The notes below the pieces were generated by a model. That model was not told the DNA's origin, made no database searches, and was given only the letters and a program-made list of their open reading frames with translations. A stretch of 64,000 nucleotides of DNA from Humitalea sp050632385 (lineage in GTDB: Bacteria; Pseudomonadota; Alphaproteobacteria; Acetobacterales; Acetobacteraceae), in contig NZ_CP192599.1 of the NCBI RefSeq assembly GCF_050632385.1, positions 124,001 to 188,000 of the forward strand. The letters are read 5' to 3'. A program made the translations under genes and the position numbers. This document shows, in pieces, positions 32,282 through 40,931 of the stretch. Within the stretch, counting starts at the first letter, position 1. The number at the start of each line of letters is the position of its first letter.

Positions 32282-33274
32282 TCACGCGAAAAAGGCCGGC
32301 GCCCCGCCCGCCAGCCCGGGTTCCGCCCGCAGCAGCGCCACGGTCGCATTGAAGAAGCCGATGAAGCGATCCGCGTGGCGTCCGGTGCCGATCGGGAATT
32401 GCCGCATCCGCCAGCGGTTGTCCGGCCCCTCCTGCTGATACACCCCGCCGGAATTGTAGGCGCAGGCGACGACCGGCGGGTCCAGCCGGGTGCGTGCCGC
32501 CTGGGACGCGATGTAGGCGGCGCCGGCGGCGATCGACACGGCCGGATCGCGTAGGTCGGCCGCGCTGACCGGGCGGCCCAAGACCTCGGCGGCGGTCGAG
32601 ACCAGCGTCTGCATGCAGCCGATGGAGACGCGATGCGGTGTGGCGTCGTAGGAGCGGAAGCCGGGTTCATGCCGTTCCGCATTCGCCGCGGCCGCCGCAT
32701 CGGCCGCGGCGCCGGCCGATTCCGTGCAGAGGCAGGCGACCAGCAATTCGATCGGCAGGCCGGTGCGGCGGGCTTCGGCGCGCAGCGGGATCGGGAACCA
32801 ATCGGCCAGCACGGCGCGGACACGGCGGGACTGGGCTGTGGTGAGCGGGATCGGCTGGTCCTCGACCTCGACCCCCATGGCACCCAGGCGCCAGCGGGCG
32901 CCGCCGTCGAAGCGCGCGTGGAACGCCCGCAAGGGGGCGAGATCGGCGAGCAGTGCCGTTGGGGAGCCGGCGCGCGCGACCGCGTGCGCGGCGGCGGCCA
33001 GTGCCTGCGGCGGGGCATCGGCGGGCAGGAACAGCCGCGCCCAGGTGGCCGGGCCGACGATGCCATCCGCCGCAAGCCCGGTATCGGATTGGAAGGCCGC
33101 GACGGCGCGTGCGGTGGCCGGGCCGAACAGTCCGTCCACCATCCGCAGCACGGCGGCCGCCCGCCCCCCGGACAGCAGCAGCCTGGTCTGCATCGCGACC
33201 ACATCGGCGCCGCGCTGCATCGGCTGGGACAGGCGCAGGGCACGGGTGAGCGGGGGCAGGGTGGTGGCGGTCAT
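32282..33274 (-). CDS. Peptidoglycan-binding lytic transglycosylase-like endolysin candidate
   Basis: 330 residues from ATG 33274, overlapping the preceding stop. Residues about 20-80 form a peptidoglycan-binding domain 1: VDGLFGPATARAVAAFQSDT and GIVGPATWARLF. The C-terminal two thirds look like a lysozyme-type transglycosylase domain, with a candidate catalytic Glu in LLVACLCTESAGAA, SIGCMQTLVSTAAEVLG and VACAYNSGGVYQ. No signal peptide is visible at this start, so release would need a holin or another route, as for phage endolysins. It is third in an operon whose promoter region shares the CCTAGG motif with the virion module. Confidence 0.75.
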   Translation of the reverse strand: MTATTLPPLTRALRLSQPMQRGADVVAMQTRLLLSGGRAAAVLRMVDGLFGPATARAVAAFQSDTGLAADGIVGPATWARLFLPADAPPQALAAAAHAVARAGSPTALLADLAPLRAFHARFDGGARWRLGAMGVEVEDQPIPLTTAQSRRVRAVLADWFPIPLRAEARRTGLPIELLVACLCTESAGAAADAAAAANAERHEPGFRSYDATPHRVSIGCMQTLVSTAAEVLGRPVSAADLRDPAVSIAAGAAYIASQAARTRLDPPVVACAYNSGGVYQQEGPDNRWRMRQFPIGTGRHADRFIGFFNATVALLRAEPGLAGGAPAFFA

Positions 33275-33828
33275 GGCGCGATGCTCCGGCAGGCGGCGGA
33301 TTGGGCGGCGATCTGGCGGTCCAGCGCGGGATTGGCGGCGCAGGCGGGGGCGGCGGCCAATTCGGCGCAGCGCGCTGGCCCGGCGGGGCCGAGCAGCGCC
33401 AGCGCCAACCGGGCCGAGCGCGCATGGGTGCAGCCGATCGGGTCGGAGGGGTCCAGCGCCAGCAGCGCCATGCCGGCGGCGAGTTGCGCGTCGGGCGACG
33501 CTTGGCCCGCGTCGCGCCGGGCCATGGCGGCGGCGGCCAGCCCCGCCAGGACCACGCGGCGTTGGCTGGCCGGGGCGGTCGTGGGCAGGGCGGCGAGGGC
33601 GGCGGCATAGCCCGCTTCGGCGCAGGCGTGCTGGCCGAGGCGCAGGCAGGCTTCGGCCCGCAGGGTCTGCGCCTGGGCGCAGACAGGGTCGGGGCCGCTG
33701 CAATCGACCGGTGTCGCCGCCAGTGCGGGCAGGTCGCCGGCGGCCTGGCGGTCCTTCATCGTGTCGAGCTGGCTGGCTAGGCAGCCCGCGAGCACCAGGG
33801 CGAGCAGGGGGGTGACGCGCGGCGTCAT
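33271..33828 (-). CDS. Hypothetical lipoprotein, middle gene of lysis-like operon
   Basis: 185 residues with a signal peptide and lipobox LVLAGC, so the mature protein starts at a lipidated Cys near residue 16. The mature part is Ala-rich and helical with several Cys residues (VDCSGPDPVCAQAQTL, EACLRLGQHACAEAGYAAAL), and looks TPR-like. Overlaps both neighbours by 4 bases (ATGA), so the three genes are translated as a unit. Outer-membrane lipoproteins accompany phage lysis cassettes as o-spanins, but this is longer than known o-spanins, so the analogy is weak. Function unknown. Confidence 0.6.
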   Translation of the reverse strand: MTPRVTPLLALVLAGCLASQLDTMKDRQAAGDLPALAATPVDCSGPDPVCAQAQTLRAEACLRLGQHACAEAGYAAALAALPTTAPASQRRVVLAGLAAAAMARRDAGQASPDAQLAAGMALLALDPSDPIGCTHARSARLALALLGPAGPARCAELAAAPACAANPALDRQIAAQSAACRSIAP

Positions 33829-35351
33829 GACCGGGTCGCCGCGATGGTTTCGGCGACGGGCAGCAGCCGTGTCAGCAGCGCCGCCATCCGCGCCGGGGTG
33901 GTGTCGGGCTGCGCGGCCAGGCCCAGCAGTGCCATGACCGCGGCATCCAGCCCCGATCCGCCCGGCAGCGCGCGGGCGCTGGCCAGCGCATCGCCCAGCG
34001 CCGTGCCGGCCACCCGTGGCGCCCCGGCGCCCAACACAGGGCCGAGGTCGATCGCGATATCCGGCCCCGGCAGCGCATCCAGCAGCCGCTTGCGATAGGC
34101 GTGCAGCCCCACCGAAAAAGCATCGTCGCTGGCGAAATCCTGGCGCGGCGCCAGGGCGAGAAGGGCGGTGCGGGCCGCCGCGTCATCCAGGCGGGCGGCG
34201 TCGGCGACGGCGCGGGCGCGGGGCAGGCGGGCCTCGGCCGGCACGGGGACCAGGAAGGCGCGGGCGAATGCGCCGGAGGAGTCGAGGGCGGAGAGCAGCA
34301 CCGCCGCATCCATCGCCCCGGGGGGAAACAAGGCGGGGGTAAAGGGGCGGTCGAGCACCCGGGCCTTCCAGCGTTCATAGGACTCATGCCCGGCCGACAA
34401 TGCCTGGATGGCGCCCAGCCCGACCGCGACCAGCAGGCCAGGCGGGCCACCGAGGGCAGCACCCAGCAGCGGCGCCGCCGACAAGCCGCCGCGCAACCCG
34501 CCCAGCGCATCGCCCAGCACCGCGGCCAGCGGGTGGTCGGGGCCAAAGGCGGCATCCAGCGCATGGGCCGCGGCACCCGCGGCACTGGCCATGGCGGCCG
34601 GATCGCCGGCGGCGGCGCCACGGGCTGCGGCCAGCCCGTCGTCGATCGCGGCGACGGCGGCGGTGGTGCGGGGGGTGGCGCCGAGCAGCGGGATGGCGAC
34701 CTGGGCGCCGAGGCGGGCGATTTCCAGCAAATCGGTCGCGCGGGACAGGAAGCCGGTCGCCTCGGCGGCGGCGGCGACCTGGGCGGGGGCCGTCGCGGCG
34801 CGGGCTTCGGCATCGACCGCGCGGGCGGTGGCGGTGTCGGCGGCGGTGCGCTGGCTGCGGTTGTCGGCGGTCAGGTCGCCCACGGTGCGGGCCAGCGTGC
34901 CGGACGCATCGCCGCCGGCCTGGCGGGCGCCAAAATAGAAGCCGAGGACGCTGCCGATGATGGTGCCGATTTCACCCGTGCTGGGCAGGCCGATCCAGGT
35001 GGAGGTCAGCAGCGCCAGCATGCCGACGGCGACGATGAAGATGGAGAGCGCGGCGCGGATGCTGCCGTCGGGCAGGCCGGCCTGCATCTCGCGCCAGGCG
35101 GCCAGGCGTTCGGCGGTCATGTCGGCCTGGCGGACCAGGGCGCTGCCTTCGACCTGCAGGCGCCGCAGGAAAAAGGCGAGGCCGAGCAGCAGCAGGGCCG
35201 CGACCAGCACGACGACGACCACGGCGACCAGGTTCAGCGGGTTGGTTCGTGGCGTTGCCTCCTGCGCCCAGCCGAGGCTGGGCAGCAGCGCGATCGCGCC
35301 CGCGATGAAGAAGGGACGGGGCGGGATCGGGTGCGGGGCGCGTTGGGTCAT
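33825..35351 (-). CDS. Large membrane protein, first gene of lysis-like operon
   Basis: 508 residues from ATG 35351. A signal-like segment (FFIAGAIALLPSLGWAQ) is followed by a strong membrane helix at about 38-62 (LVAVVVVVLVAALLLLGLAF). Two more segments lie near residues 105-122 and 128-145 (IFIVAVGMLALLTSTWIGL; IGTIIGSVLGFYFGARQAGG). The remaining 350 residues are Ala-rich and helical with no domain I recognise. The segment order, with a short helix pair before a large soluble part, does not match a simple holin. It begins 25 bases after the shared CCTAGG motif and overlaps the lipoprotein gene by 4 bases. Confidence 0.6.
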   Translation of the reverse strand: MTQRAPHPIPPRPFFIAGAIALLPSLGWAQEATPRTNPLNLVAVVVVVLVAALLLLGLAFFLRRLQVEGSALVRQADMTAERLAAWREMQAGLPDGSIRAALSIFIVAVGMLALLTSTWIGLPSTGEIGTIIGSVLGFYFGARQAGGDASGTLARTVGDLTADNRSQRTAADTATARAVDAEARAATAPAQVAAAAEATGFLSRATDLLEIARLGAQVAIPLLGATPRTTAAVAAIDDGLAAARGAAAGDPAAMASAAGAAAHALDAAFGPDHPLAAVLGDALGGLRGGLSAAPLLGAALGGPPGLLVAVGLGAIQALSAGHESYERWKARVLDRPFTPALFPPGAMDAAVLLSALDSSGAFARAFLVPVPAEARLPRARAVADAARLDDAAARTALLALAPRQDFASDDAFSVGLHAYRKRLLDALPGPDIAIDLGPVLGAGAPRVAGTALGDALASARALPGGSGLDAAVMALLGLAAQPDTTPARMAALLTRLLPVAETIAATRS

Positions 35352-35375
35352 GGCACGCGTCTGCCATGACGAAAC

Positions 35376-35400
35376 GCCTAGGTCAAGAAAATAAGCCTAA
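35376..35400. promoter_or_regulatory. CCTAGG operator of the lysis-like operon
   Basis: GCCTAGGTCAAGAAAATAAG lies 25 bases upstream of the membrane-protein ATG on the minus strand, in an AT-rich gap between that gene and the dioxygenase stop. It matches the site at 5474 in 15 of 18 positions of GCCTAGGTCNNNAAAATA, with the three variable bases in the middle. On the minus strand TTGACC overlaps the CCTAGG. A clear -10 at normal spacing is not seen. The two sites are about 29.9 kb apart. Confidence 0.6.
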
Positions 35401-36465
35401 TTACGGATTATGTGCCTTTGATTCACGGAACAGCCCGAGCTTTTCCTGCGCGGCGCGGTCGGAATAACCGAAGAGGATCAATCGGCTGCCGGCCTGGAGC
35501 GTCAGGGACCGCCAGGACGGCACCACGAGGATATCGCGTTCGGCCAGGGGGGTTTCCTCGCCGTCCACGACCGCCGTGCCATGGCCTTCGACCACCACGA
35601 AAACGGTGCCGTCGGTGGCGCGGCGGGGCAGGGTGGTGAAGCCGGCGGGCAGGTGGCGCACATGGGCCGCGATGGTCGGCATGATCGGGCCGCCATCGGC
35701 CGGGTTCAGGAATTCCAGGGCGTGGCCCAGGTGCGGGTCCGGCGCCTCGGCGGCGGCCAGAGCCAGCAGGCTTTGGCGCCAGGAATCGTGCGGGTAGTGG
35801 AACAGCGGCAGCGCGGCGGGGCGGCGCGCGGCGGTGCTGCCGCGGAAGGGGCGAAGGTTGTGGCCGTAGCGGGCGGCGGTGTCGCCGGCGGGCGCCGTCG
35901 GCGGATGGGCGGGCAGGTCCAGTTTCTCGGCGAAGGAGGCGTCGAAATGGCGCACGGTCGGGATGTCCAGCCCGTCCAGCCAGATCATCGGGCCGGCCGA
36001 GGGGTTGCCGTGGTCGTGCCATTGCCAGTTCGGCGTCAGCACCAGGTCGAAGGGGTGCATCACCGCCGGTTCGCCATCGACCGAGGTGGTGGCGCCCGAC
36101 CCCTCCATGACGAAGCGCAGGGCGCATTGGGTGTGCCGGTGGCAGGGCGCGACCTCACCCGGCAGGATCAGTTGCAGCCCGGCGTAGAGGCTGGGGGTGA
36201 CGGCGGAGGTGCCGGGCAGGCCGGGGTTTTCCAGGATCAGCACCCGGCGTTCGGCCTGTTCGGCGCTGATCAGGTCACCGGCGCGCAGCAGCCAGGCGCG
36301 GGCCTCGGCATAGGTCCAGCGATGGGTTTGCGATGGCGAACGGGGGGTGGGGGTGACGAGCGCCGCCAGCACCTCCCACAGCGGGTAGAGGGAGCGCGGG
36401 CGCATTTCCGCATAAAGGGCTTCGAGTTGGGCGGCCTGGGTATTGGCGCCTGTTGGGCCGTCCAT
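35401..36465 (-). CDS. Gentisate 1,2-dioxygenase-like bicupin
   Basis: 354 residues. The N-terminal cupin has the metal-binding HRHTQCALRFVMEGSG with two His and a downstream HDHGNPSAGP, and the surrounding ILPGEVAPCHRHTQ, as in gentisate and 1-hydroxy-2-naphthoate dioxygenases. The C-terminal half is a second, degenerate cupin (VVVEGHGTAVVDGEETPL). The family opens the ring of gentisate to maleylpyruvate using Fe(II). The isomerase and hydrolase that usually follow are not adjacent, so substrate is uncertain. It stands alone on the minus strand; the lysis-like operon begins 49 bases past its stop. Confidence 0.85.
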   Translation of the reverse strand: MDGPTGANTQAAQLEALYAEMRPRSLYPLWEVLAALVTPTPRSPSQTHRWTYAEARAWLLRAGDLISAEQAERRVLILENPGLPGTSAVTPSLYAGLQLILPGEVAPCHRHTQCALRFVMEGSGATTSVDGEPAVMHPFDLVLTPNWQWHDHGNPSAGPMIWLDGLDIPTVRHFDASFAEKLDLPAHPPTAPAGDTAARYGHNLRPFRGSTAARRPAALPLFHYPHDSWRQSLLALAAAEAPDPHLGHALEFLNPADGGPIMPTIAAHVRHLPAGFTTLPRRATDGTVFVVVEGHGTAVVDGEETPLAERDILVVPSWRSLTLQAGSRLILFGYSDRAAQEKLGLFRESKAHNP

Positions 36466-36531
36466 CTGTGTTGCTCCCCGCCAATGGTCGTCAGCATAGG
36501 GACGACCGCGGGTGGGTGGAAGCGTGCTGTT

Positions 36532-38598
36532 TCAGCCCATTCGCGCGACGCTGCGCAGCGGGACGACAACGCTGGCGGTCGGGGTGGCGAGCCAGGCCTG
36601 CAACGCGGCCAGGTCCATCGGCTGCGCATACAGGAAGCCCTGGGCGGCGGTGCAGCCAAGGGCGCGCAGCGTGGCGGCCTGGGCTTCCGTCTCGACGCCT
36701 TCGGCGACCACGTCGAGGCCAAGGCTGCGGGCCATCGACAGGGTGGCGCGCACCACCTCCTCCGCGCGGCGATCGGAGCCCAGGCCGCGGATGAAGGTGC
36801 GGTCCAGCTTCACCTTGTCGAGCGGCAGGCGGAGCAGTTGCGCCAGGCCCGAATTGCCGGTGCCGAAATCATCGAGCGCCAGCCGCGCGCCGCGCCCGCG
36901 CAGGGCGGCCAGTTGGTCGAGGGTCTTGCTGCTGACGCGGTCGAGCAGGATTTCCTCGGTGATCTCGATCTCGATACAGGCGAGGGAGAGGCCGGCGGCG
37001 GCGACATCCTGCTCGATCGCCTCGACCACGTCGCCGCGCATGATTTCGGCGGCCGAGAGGTTGAAGGCGAGCAGCGGCGACGGCAGCCCCGCGGCGCGGA
37101 GTTGCGCGAAGCCGCGCAGGGCGGCGCCGCGCACCTGGGCGCCGAGCCAGGGCAGGCGGCCGATGCGCTGGGCGACGGGGATGAATTCCTCGGGCGAGAC
37201 GTCGCCGAGTGCGGGGGTGGTCCAGCGGGCCAGTGCTTCGAAGGCCAGCACGGTGGCCGGGTCGGCCAGGGAGACGATGGGCTGGAGATGGATGTCCAGC
37301 CCCTCCAGCGCGCCTTCGCCCGCCCCCATGGCGCGCAGGATGGCCGCGTCGCGTTCGATCCGGGCGGTGTCGGTCGGCGTGGCGCGGCCATAGCCGCCGC
37401 GGGAGGCGCGTTTGGTGCGCAGCAGCGCATCATCGGCGGCGCGCATCAGCACGGCGGGGCTGGTCGCATCCAGGGGCGAGACGGCGACGCCGAGCGTGGC
37501 GCCGAGGCGCAGCAGGCGTCCCTCATGCCGGACGGGTTGGTGCAGGGCGTCGCACAGCCGTTCGGCGACGCCTTCGGCCAGCAGATGATCATCCACGCCG
37601 ATGAGGACAGCGACGAATTCATCGCCGCCGAGGCGGCCCACCACGTCTTCCCGCCGGACGGCGCCGCGGATGCGCTCGGCCGCGGCGCAGAGCAGCGCGT
37701 CGCCGCCGGCGTGGCCTTCCGCCTCGTTCGTTTCCTTGAACCAGTCCAGGTCCACCGACAGGACCGCCACCGTCAGCCCGGCGGCCATGGCGCTGTCCAG
37801 CGCGGTCGAGATGGCGCGGCGGTTGAGCAGGCCGGTCAGCGGATCCAGCGTCGCCTCCCGGTCCAGCCGGCTGGCCAGGGACGCGACGTGCCGGACGAGG
37901 GGGGTGATCACCAGCATCGCCACGGCGATGAGGGCCAGCAGCATCAGCAGCATGGCCATGTCATGGCGCTGCTGGGCCAGGGCCTCGCTGGCCGTCGCGG
38001 CCTCCGTATGCAGTTCGATCGCCGTGGCGACGGCGGCGGCGATGGGGCCGATGGCAAGTCGGCGCAGTGCATCGGGATCGTCGAGTGCCTGGGCTTCGCG
38101 CAGGAAGGCCTGGGCCAGGCTGTCGAAGGAGGATTCGCCCGTCATGTAATGCGCGGCAAGGGCCGGGGTGGCCTGGGCCGGGGCGGCCGGGCCAGCCGTC
38201 AGGCCGGCATGGGCGGTGGCGAAGCGCTGCGCCGCCGTGGCGATGGCGACCGGGTCGGGCGTCGCCTCAGCCGCCAGGGCGCCGATCCGGTGCGCCTGGA
38301 CGCGCTGGTCGTTGGCCAGGCTGATGGTGCCGATGAAGCGGGCGTGGTCCTGTTGGATCTGCGCGAAGGTCCAGGTCGCGCCGATGGCCAGCGCGGCCAG
38401 CAGCGCGAAGCCGAGGCCGCAGGCGGTGATGGCGCGCCGCAAGGCATGGGCACCGGGATCCTGGCGGCGGCGGTCCGTGCGCGGCGTGATGCCTGGCCTT
38501 GGGTCCGTCGCGCGGCTGTTTGGTTGCGTGCTTGCAGCGCGGATCATGCCATTCACCAAGGTTTCAGGCGCCACTCTGCGGTGCCTGGGGTGAATCAT
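36532..38598 (-). CDS. Membrane GGDEF-EAL cyclic-di-GMP protein
   Basis: 688 residues; ATG 38544 is an alternative start. Two membrane helices (about 56-78 and 214-236) flank a helical periplasmic sensor. The GGDEF domain has an intact signature GGDEF at 324-328 and an inhibitory-site RxxD (RRED) five residues before it. The EAL domain has FEALARW at 453-459, NLSAAEI, LDDFGTG, KLDRTFI and EGVET, so all key residues for phosphodiesterase activity appear present. It could therefore make or degrade cyclic-di-GMP depending on its input, likely controlling surface or exopolysaccharide traits. It is monocistronic, next to the tRNA gene. Confidence 0.93.
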   Translation of the reverse strand: MIHPRHRRVAPETLVNGMIRAASTQPNSRATDPRPGITPRTDRRRQDPGAHALRRAITACGLGFALLAALAIGATWTFAQIQQDHARFIGTISLANDQRVQAHRIGALAAEATPDPVAIATAAQRFATAHAGLTAGPAAPAQATPALAAHYMTGESSFDSLAQAFLREAQALDDPDALRRLAIGPIAAAVATAIELHTEAATASEALAQQRHDMAMLLMLLALIAVAMLVITPLVRHVASLASRLDREATLDPLTGLLNRRAISTALDSAMAAGLTVAVLSVDLDWFKETNEAEGHAGGDALLCAAAERIRGAVRREDVVGRLGGDEFVAVLIGVDDHLLAEGVAERLCDALHQPVRHEGRLLRLGATLGVAVSPLDATSPAVLMRAADDALLRTKRASRGGYGRATPTDTARIERDAAILRAMGAGEGALEGLDIHLQPIVSLADPATVLAFEALARWTTPALGDVSPEEFIPVAQRIGRLPWLGAQVRGAALRGFAQLRAAGLPSPLLAFNLSAAEIMRGDVVEAIEQDVAAAGLSLACIEIEITEEILLDRVSSKTLDQLAALRGRGARLALDDFGTGNSGLAQLLRLPLDKVKLDRTFIRGLGSDRRAEEVVRATLSMARSLGLDVVAEGVETEAQAATLRALGCTAAQGFLYAQPMDLAALQAWLATPTASVVVPLRSVARMG

Positions 38599-38659
38599 GG
38601 GTTACGCGGTCGCGGCGGGGCTTCCCTGGGGCGGCGTGGCGGGCTAGGTAGCCTGCGCG

Positions 38660-38736
<77 letters not shown>

Positions 38737-38773
38737 AGTTTCCGTTCGCGCCTCTTCGCCCGCGCCGCGCCCG

Positions 38774-39451
38774 TTACCTGACCTTGTCCGGCAGCGGGAA
38801 CCAGGTGACGAAGCGGTCGAACAGCGCGCGGTCGCCGGTCAGCGTCAGGTCCCCCGCTGCCTCGGCATCCGCGACCGGGCGGCCGCCGTAGACGACGGAG
38901 GCGAGCGGGCTGGGATTGGTCTTGATGGTCAGGGCGCAATCCTCCGGCTCGGCCCGGCGCGCGTGAAACCCGTCGGGGCCAAAGGCCAGCACGAAACCTT
39001 CGGTGCCGAAACGCAAGCCGATCGTCGCGGCCTCTCGCCGTGCACGGTCCGGCGCATACATCGTGCGGAACGACATCACGATCGATGCGGCCGACAGCGG
39101 CAAGGTCGGGTCGTGCAGCGGCGACCGGGTCGCCCAGCGGCCAAGGACCTGCAACACGGCCTCGGCCTCATGGCCCCAGGGGGTCAGTTCATAGACCTGC
39201 ACCGACGCGGGGGGGGGCAGTCTGCGTCGATGCAGGATGCCGACGCGCTCCATGCGCTCAAGCCGCGCCGTCAGGATATTGGCGCTGATGCCCGGCAGCC
39301 CCGCGCGCAGTTCGGAGAAGCGCCGGCCGCCGAACATCAACTCGCGGATGATCAGCAGCGACCAGCGCTCCCCGACCAGTTCGAGGGCCAGGGCCGTGCC
39401 GCAGGCATCGTCATACCAGCGCTTGTCCAACCCTTGTTCACCAGCGGTCAT
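38774..39451 (-). CDS. HxlR-family transcriptional regulator with SCP2-like C-terminus
   Basis: 225 residues. Winged-helix HxlR domain (about 10-105): CGTALALELVGERWSLLIIR, FSELRAGLPGISANILTARL and a YELTPWGHEAEAVLQ wing. A C-terminal domain (about 125-225) looks like an SCP2/sterol-carrier fold (LRFGTEGFVLAFGPDGF, LALTITNP-type pattern). The protein reads away from a glyoxalase-like gene pair, with a dyad in the shared region. HxlR regulators often respond to formaldehyde, redox or electrophiles. I infer control of the two VOC genes. Confidence 0.85.
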   Translation of the reverse strand: MTAGEQGLDKRWYDDACGTALALELVGERWSLLIIRELMFGGRRFSELRAGLPGISANILTARLERMERVGILHRRRLPPPASVQVYELTPWGHEAEAVLQVLGRWATRSPLHDPTLPLSAASIVMSFRTMYAPDRARREAATIGLRFGTEGFVLAFGPDGFHARRAEPEDCALTIKTNPSPLASVVYGGRPVADAEAAGDLTLTGDRALFDRFVTWFPLPDKVR

Positions 39452-39463
39452 TTTAGCTAACGT

Positions 39464-39486
39464 GATAGTTGTTTTTTATAACTATC
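39464..39486. promoter_or_regulatory. Dyad operator between HxlR and VOC genes
   Basis: A perfect inverted repeat GATAGTT (39464-39470) / AACTATC (39480-39486) with a 9-base T-rich spacer lies in the 97-base divergent region. It is the only AT-rich patch there. It is the natural candidate HxlR binding site. A strong GGAGGA Shine-Dalgarno sequence precedes the VOC start at 39549. Confidence 0.6.
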
Positions 39487-39548
39487 ATGGGCAGACTGCA
39501 AGGCCAAGGGGCTCCTCGGGGCCTGAAGACCCTGGAGGAGGCGCGACC

Positions 39549-40322
39549 ATGCCCAATGCACAAGGCGAATTCATCTGGTTCGAACTGCTGACGACGGAGC
39601 CCGATGCGGCGCAGGCCTTCTACAGCGACGTGATGGGCTGGACCGTCGCGTCCGCCGGGATGGAGGGCATGGACTACCGCATCATCACCGCCCCGGACGG
39701 CCAGCAGGTCGGCGGGCTGATGAAGATGCCGGATGGGATGGCGGGTGGGCCGACCTGGCTGGGCTATGTCGGCGTCGATGACGTCGATCGCAGCGTCGCC
39801 GGCATCACGGCGGCGGGCGGCGCGGTGCTGATGCCCGCGATGTCGATCCCGGATGTCGGCCGCATCGCGATGGTCGCCGATCCGCATGGCGTGCCCTTCT
39901 ACGTCATGCGCGGGGCGAGCGACGCCCGCAGCAACGCCTTCATGCAGGGCGACGCATCGGTCGGGCATTGTGTCTGGGCCGAACTCTCCAGCCCCGATCC
40001 GGCGGCCGCGATCACATTCTATGGCGACATGTTCGGCTGGCGGCAGAAGGGCGCGATGCCGATGGGGCCGCTGGGCGACTACCAGTTTTTGCACGCAGGC
40101 GAGATCAACCTCGGCGCGGTGATGCCGGTGGTGCCCGGGGGCGCCAAGGCCTGGCAATATTACTTCCACGTGCCCGACATCGACGATGCCGCAAGCCGGC
40201 TTGCCGCGGGCGGCGGGATGATCCTGCAGGAACCGATGGCGATCCCGGGTGGCGGCTTCTCCCTCGTGGCGCAGGACCCGCAGGGCGCGCGCGTTGGGCT
40301 TGTCGGCAAACGCAAGGTTTGA
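39549..40322 (+). CDS. Two-domain VOC (glyoxalase/dioxygenase-fold) protein
   Basis: 257 residues in two tandem vicinal-oxygen-chelate repeats: residues about 1-120 (FIWFELLTTEPDAAQAFYSD, ADPHGVPFYVM) and about 130-255 (CVWAELSSPDPAAAITFYGD, AQDPQGARVGLV). The WxExxTxDxxAaxxFYxxxxGW pattern is the one of CFP32-like VOC proteins. Metal-binding Glu/His are partly present. It probably handles a small electrophile or antibiotic-like compound. It is controlled, I infer, by the divergent HxlR regulator, with the smaller VOC gene 17 bases downstream. Confidence 0.82.
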   Translation: MPNAQGEFIWFELLTTEPDAAQAFYSDVMGWTVASAGMEGMDYRIITAPDGQQVGGLMKMPDGMAGGPTWLGYVGVDDVDRSVAGITAAGGAVLMPAMSIPDVGRIAMVADPHGVPFYVMRGASDARSNAFMQGDASVGHCVWAELSSPDPAAAITFYGDMFGWRQKGAMPMGPLGDYQFLHAGEINLGAVMPVVPGGAKAWQYYFHVPDIDDAASRLAAGGGMILQEPMAIPGGGFSLVAQDPQGARVGLVGKRKV

Positions 40323-40339
40323 TCGAAGGGAGAACACAC

Positions 40340-40819
40340 ATGCCCAAGACCATCACCCCCTGCCTGTGGTTCGACGGCAACGCCGAGGAAGCGGCGCGAT
40401 TCTACGCGTCGCTGTTGCCCGACAGCCATGTCGATGCCGTCCTCCGCGCCCCCAGCGACTACCCGTCCGGCAAGGCCGGCGATGTGCTGACGGTGGATGT
40501 CACGCTGTTGGGCCGGCCGTTCCTCGGGCTCAACGGCGGCCCGATGTTCAAGTTCACCGAGGCGGTTTCGTTCCAGATACCCGTCGAGACCCAGGCCGAG
40601 GTGGAGCGCCTGAGCGATGCGCTGTCGAGCGTGCCCGAGGCCGAGCAATGCGGCTGGGTCAAGGATCGCTTCGGCCTGTCGTGGCAGATCGTGCCGCGGC
40701 AATTGACCGCGCTGCTGGGCGACCCGGACCCCGCCCGCGCCAGGCGCGTTTTTGCCGCGATGATGGAGATGAAGCGCATCGACATCGCGGCGATCGAACA
40801 GGCCGCGCTGGGCGGCTGA
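40340..40819 (+). CDS. PhnB-like VOC-family protein
   Basis: 159 residues from ATG 40340, with AAGGGAGA upstream. The start TITPCLWFDGNAEEAARFYA and the later DVTLLGRPFLGLNGGPMFKF and GWVKDRFGLSWQIVP identify the PhnB/3-demethylubiquinone-methyltransferase-like VOC family. No catalytic function is assigned to most members of this family. It is probably co-transcribed with the two-domain VOC gene just upstream. Confidence 0.88.
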   Translation: MPKTITPCLWFDGNAEEAARFYASLLPDSHVDAVLRAPSDYPSGKAGDVLTVDVTLLGRPFLGLNGGPMFKFTEAVSFQIPVETQAEVERLSDALSSVPEAEQCGWVKDRFGLSWQIVPRQLTALLGDPDPARARRVFAAMMEMKRIDIAAIEQAALGG

Positions 40820-40931
40820 GCCAAGGCTTCGCCGCCGGCTGCGGCATCTTGCGAAGCCCCGGCTTCCGGGCGGATGCTGTCAGCAGGGCCAGGCCGCGCC
40901 GCGGCTGGCGATCCCATGAAGGACCGGCAGC

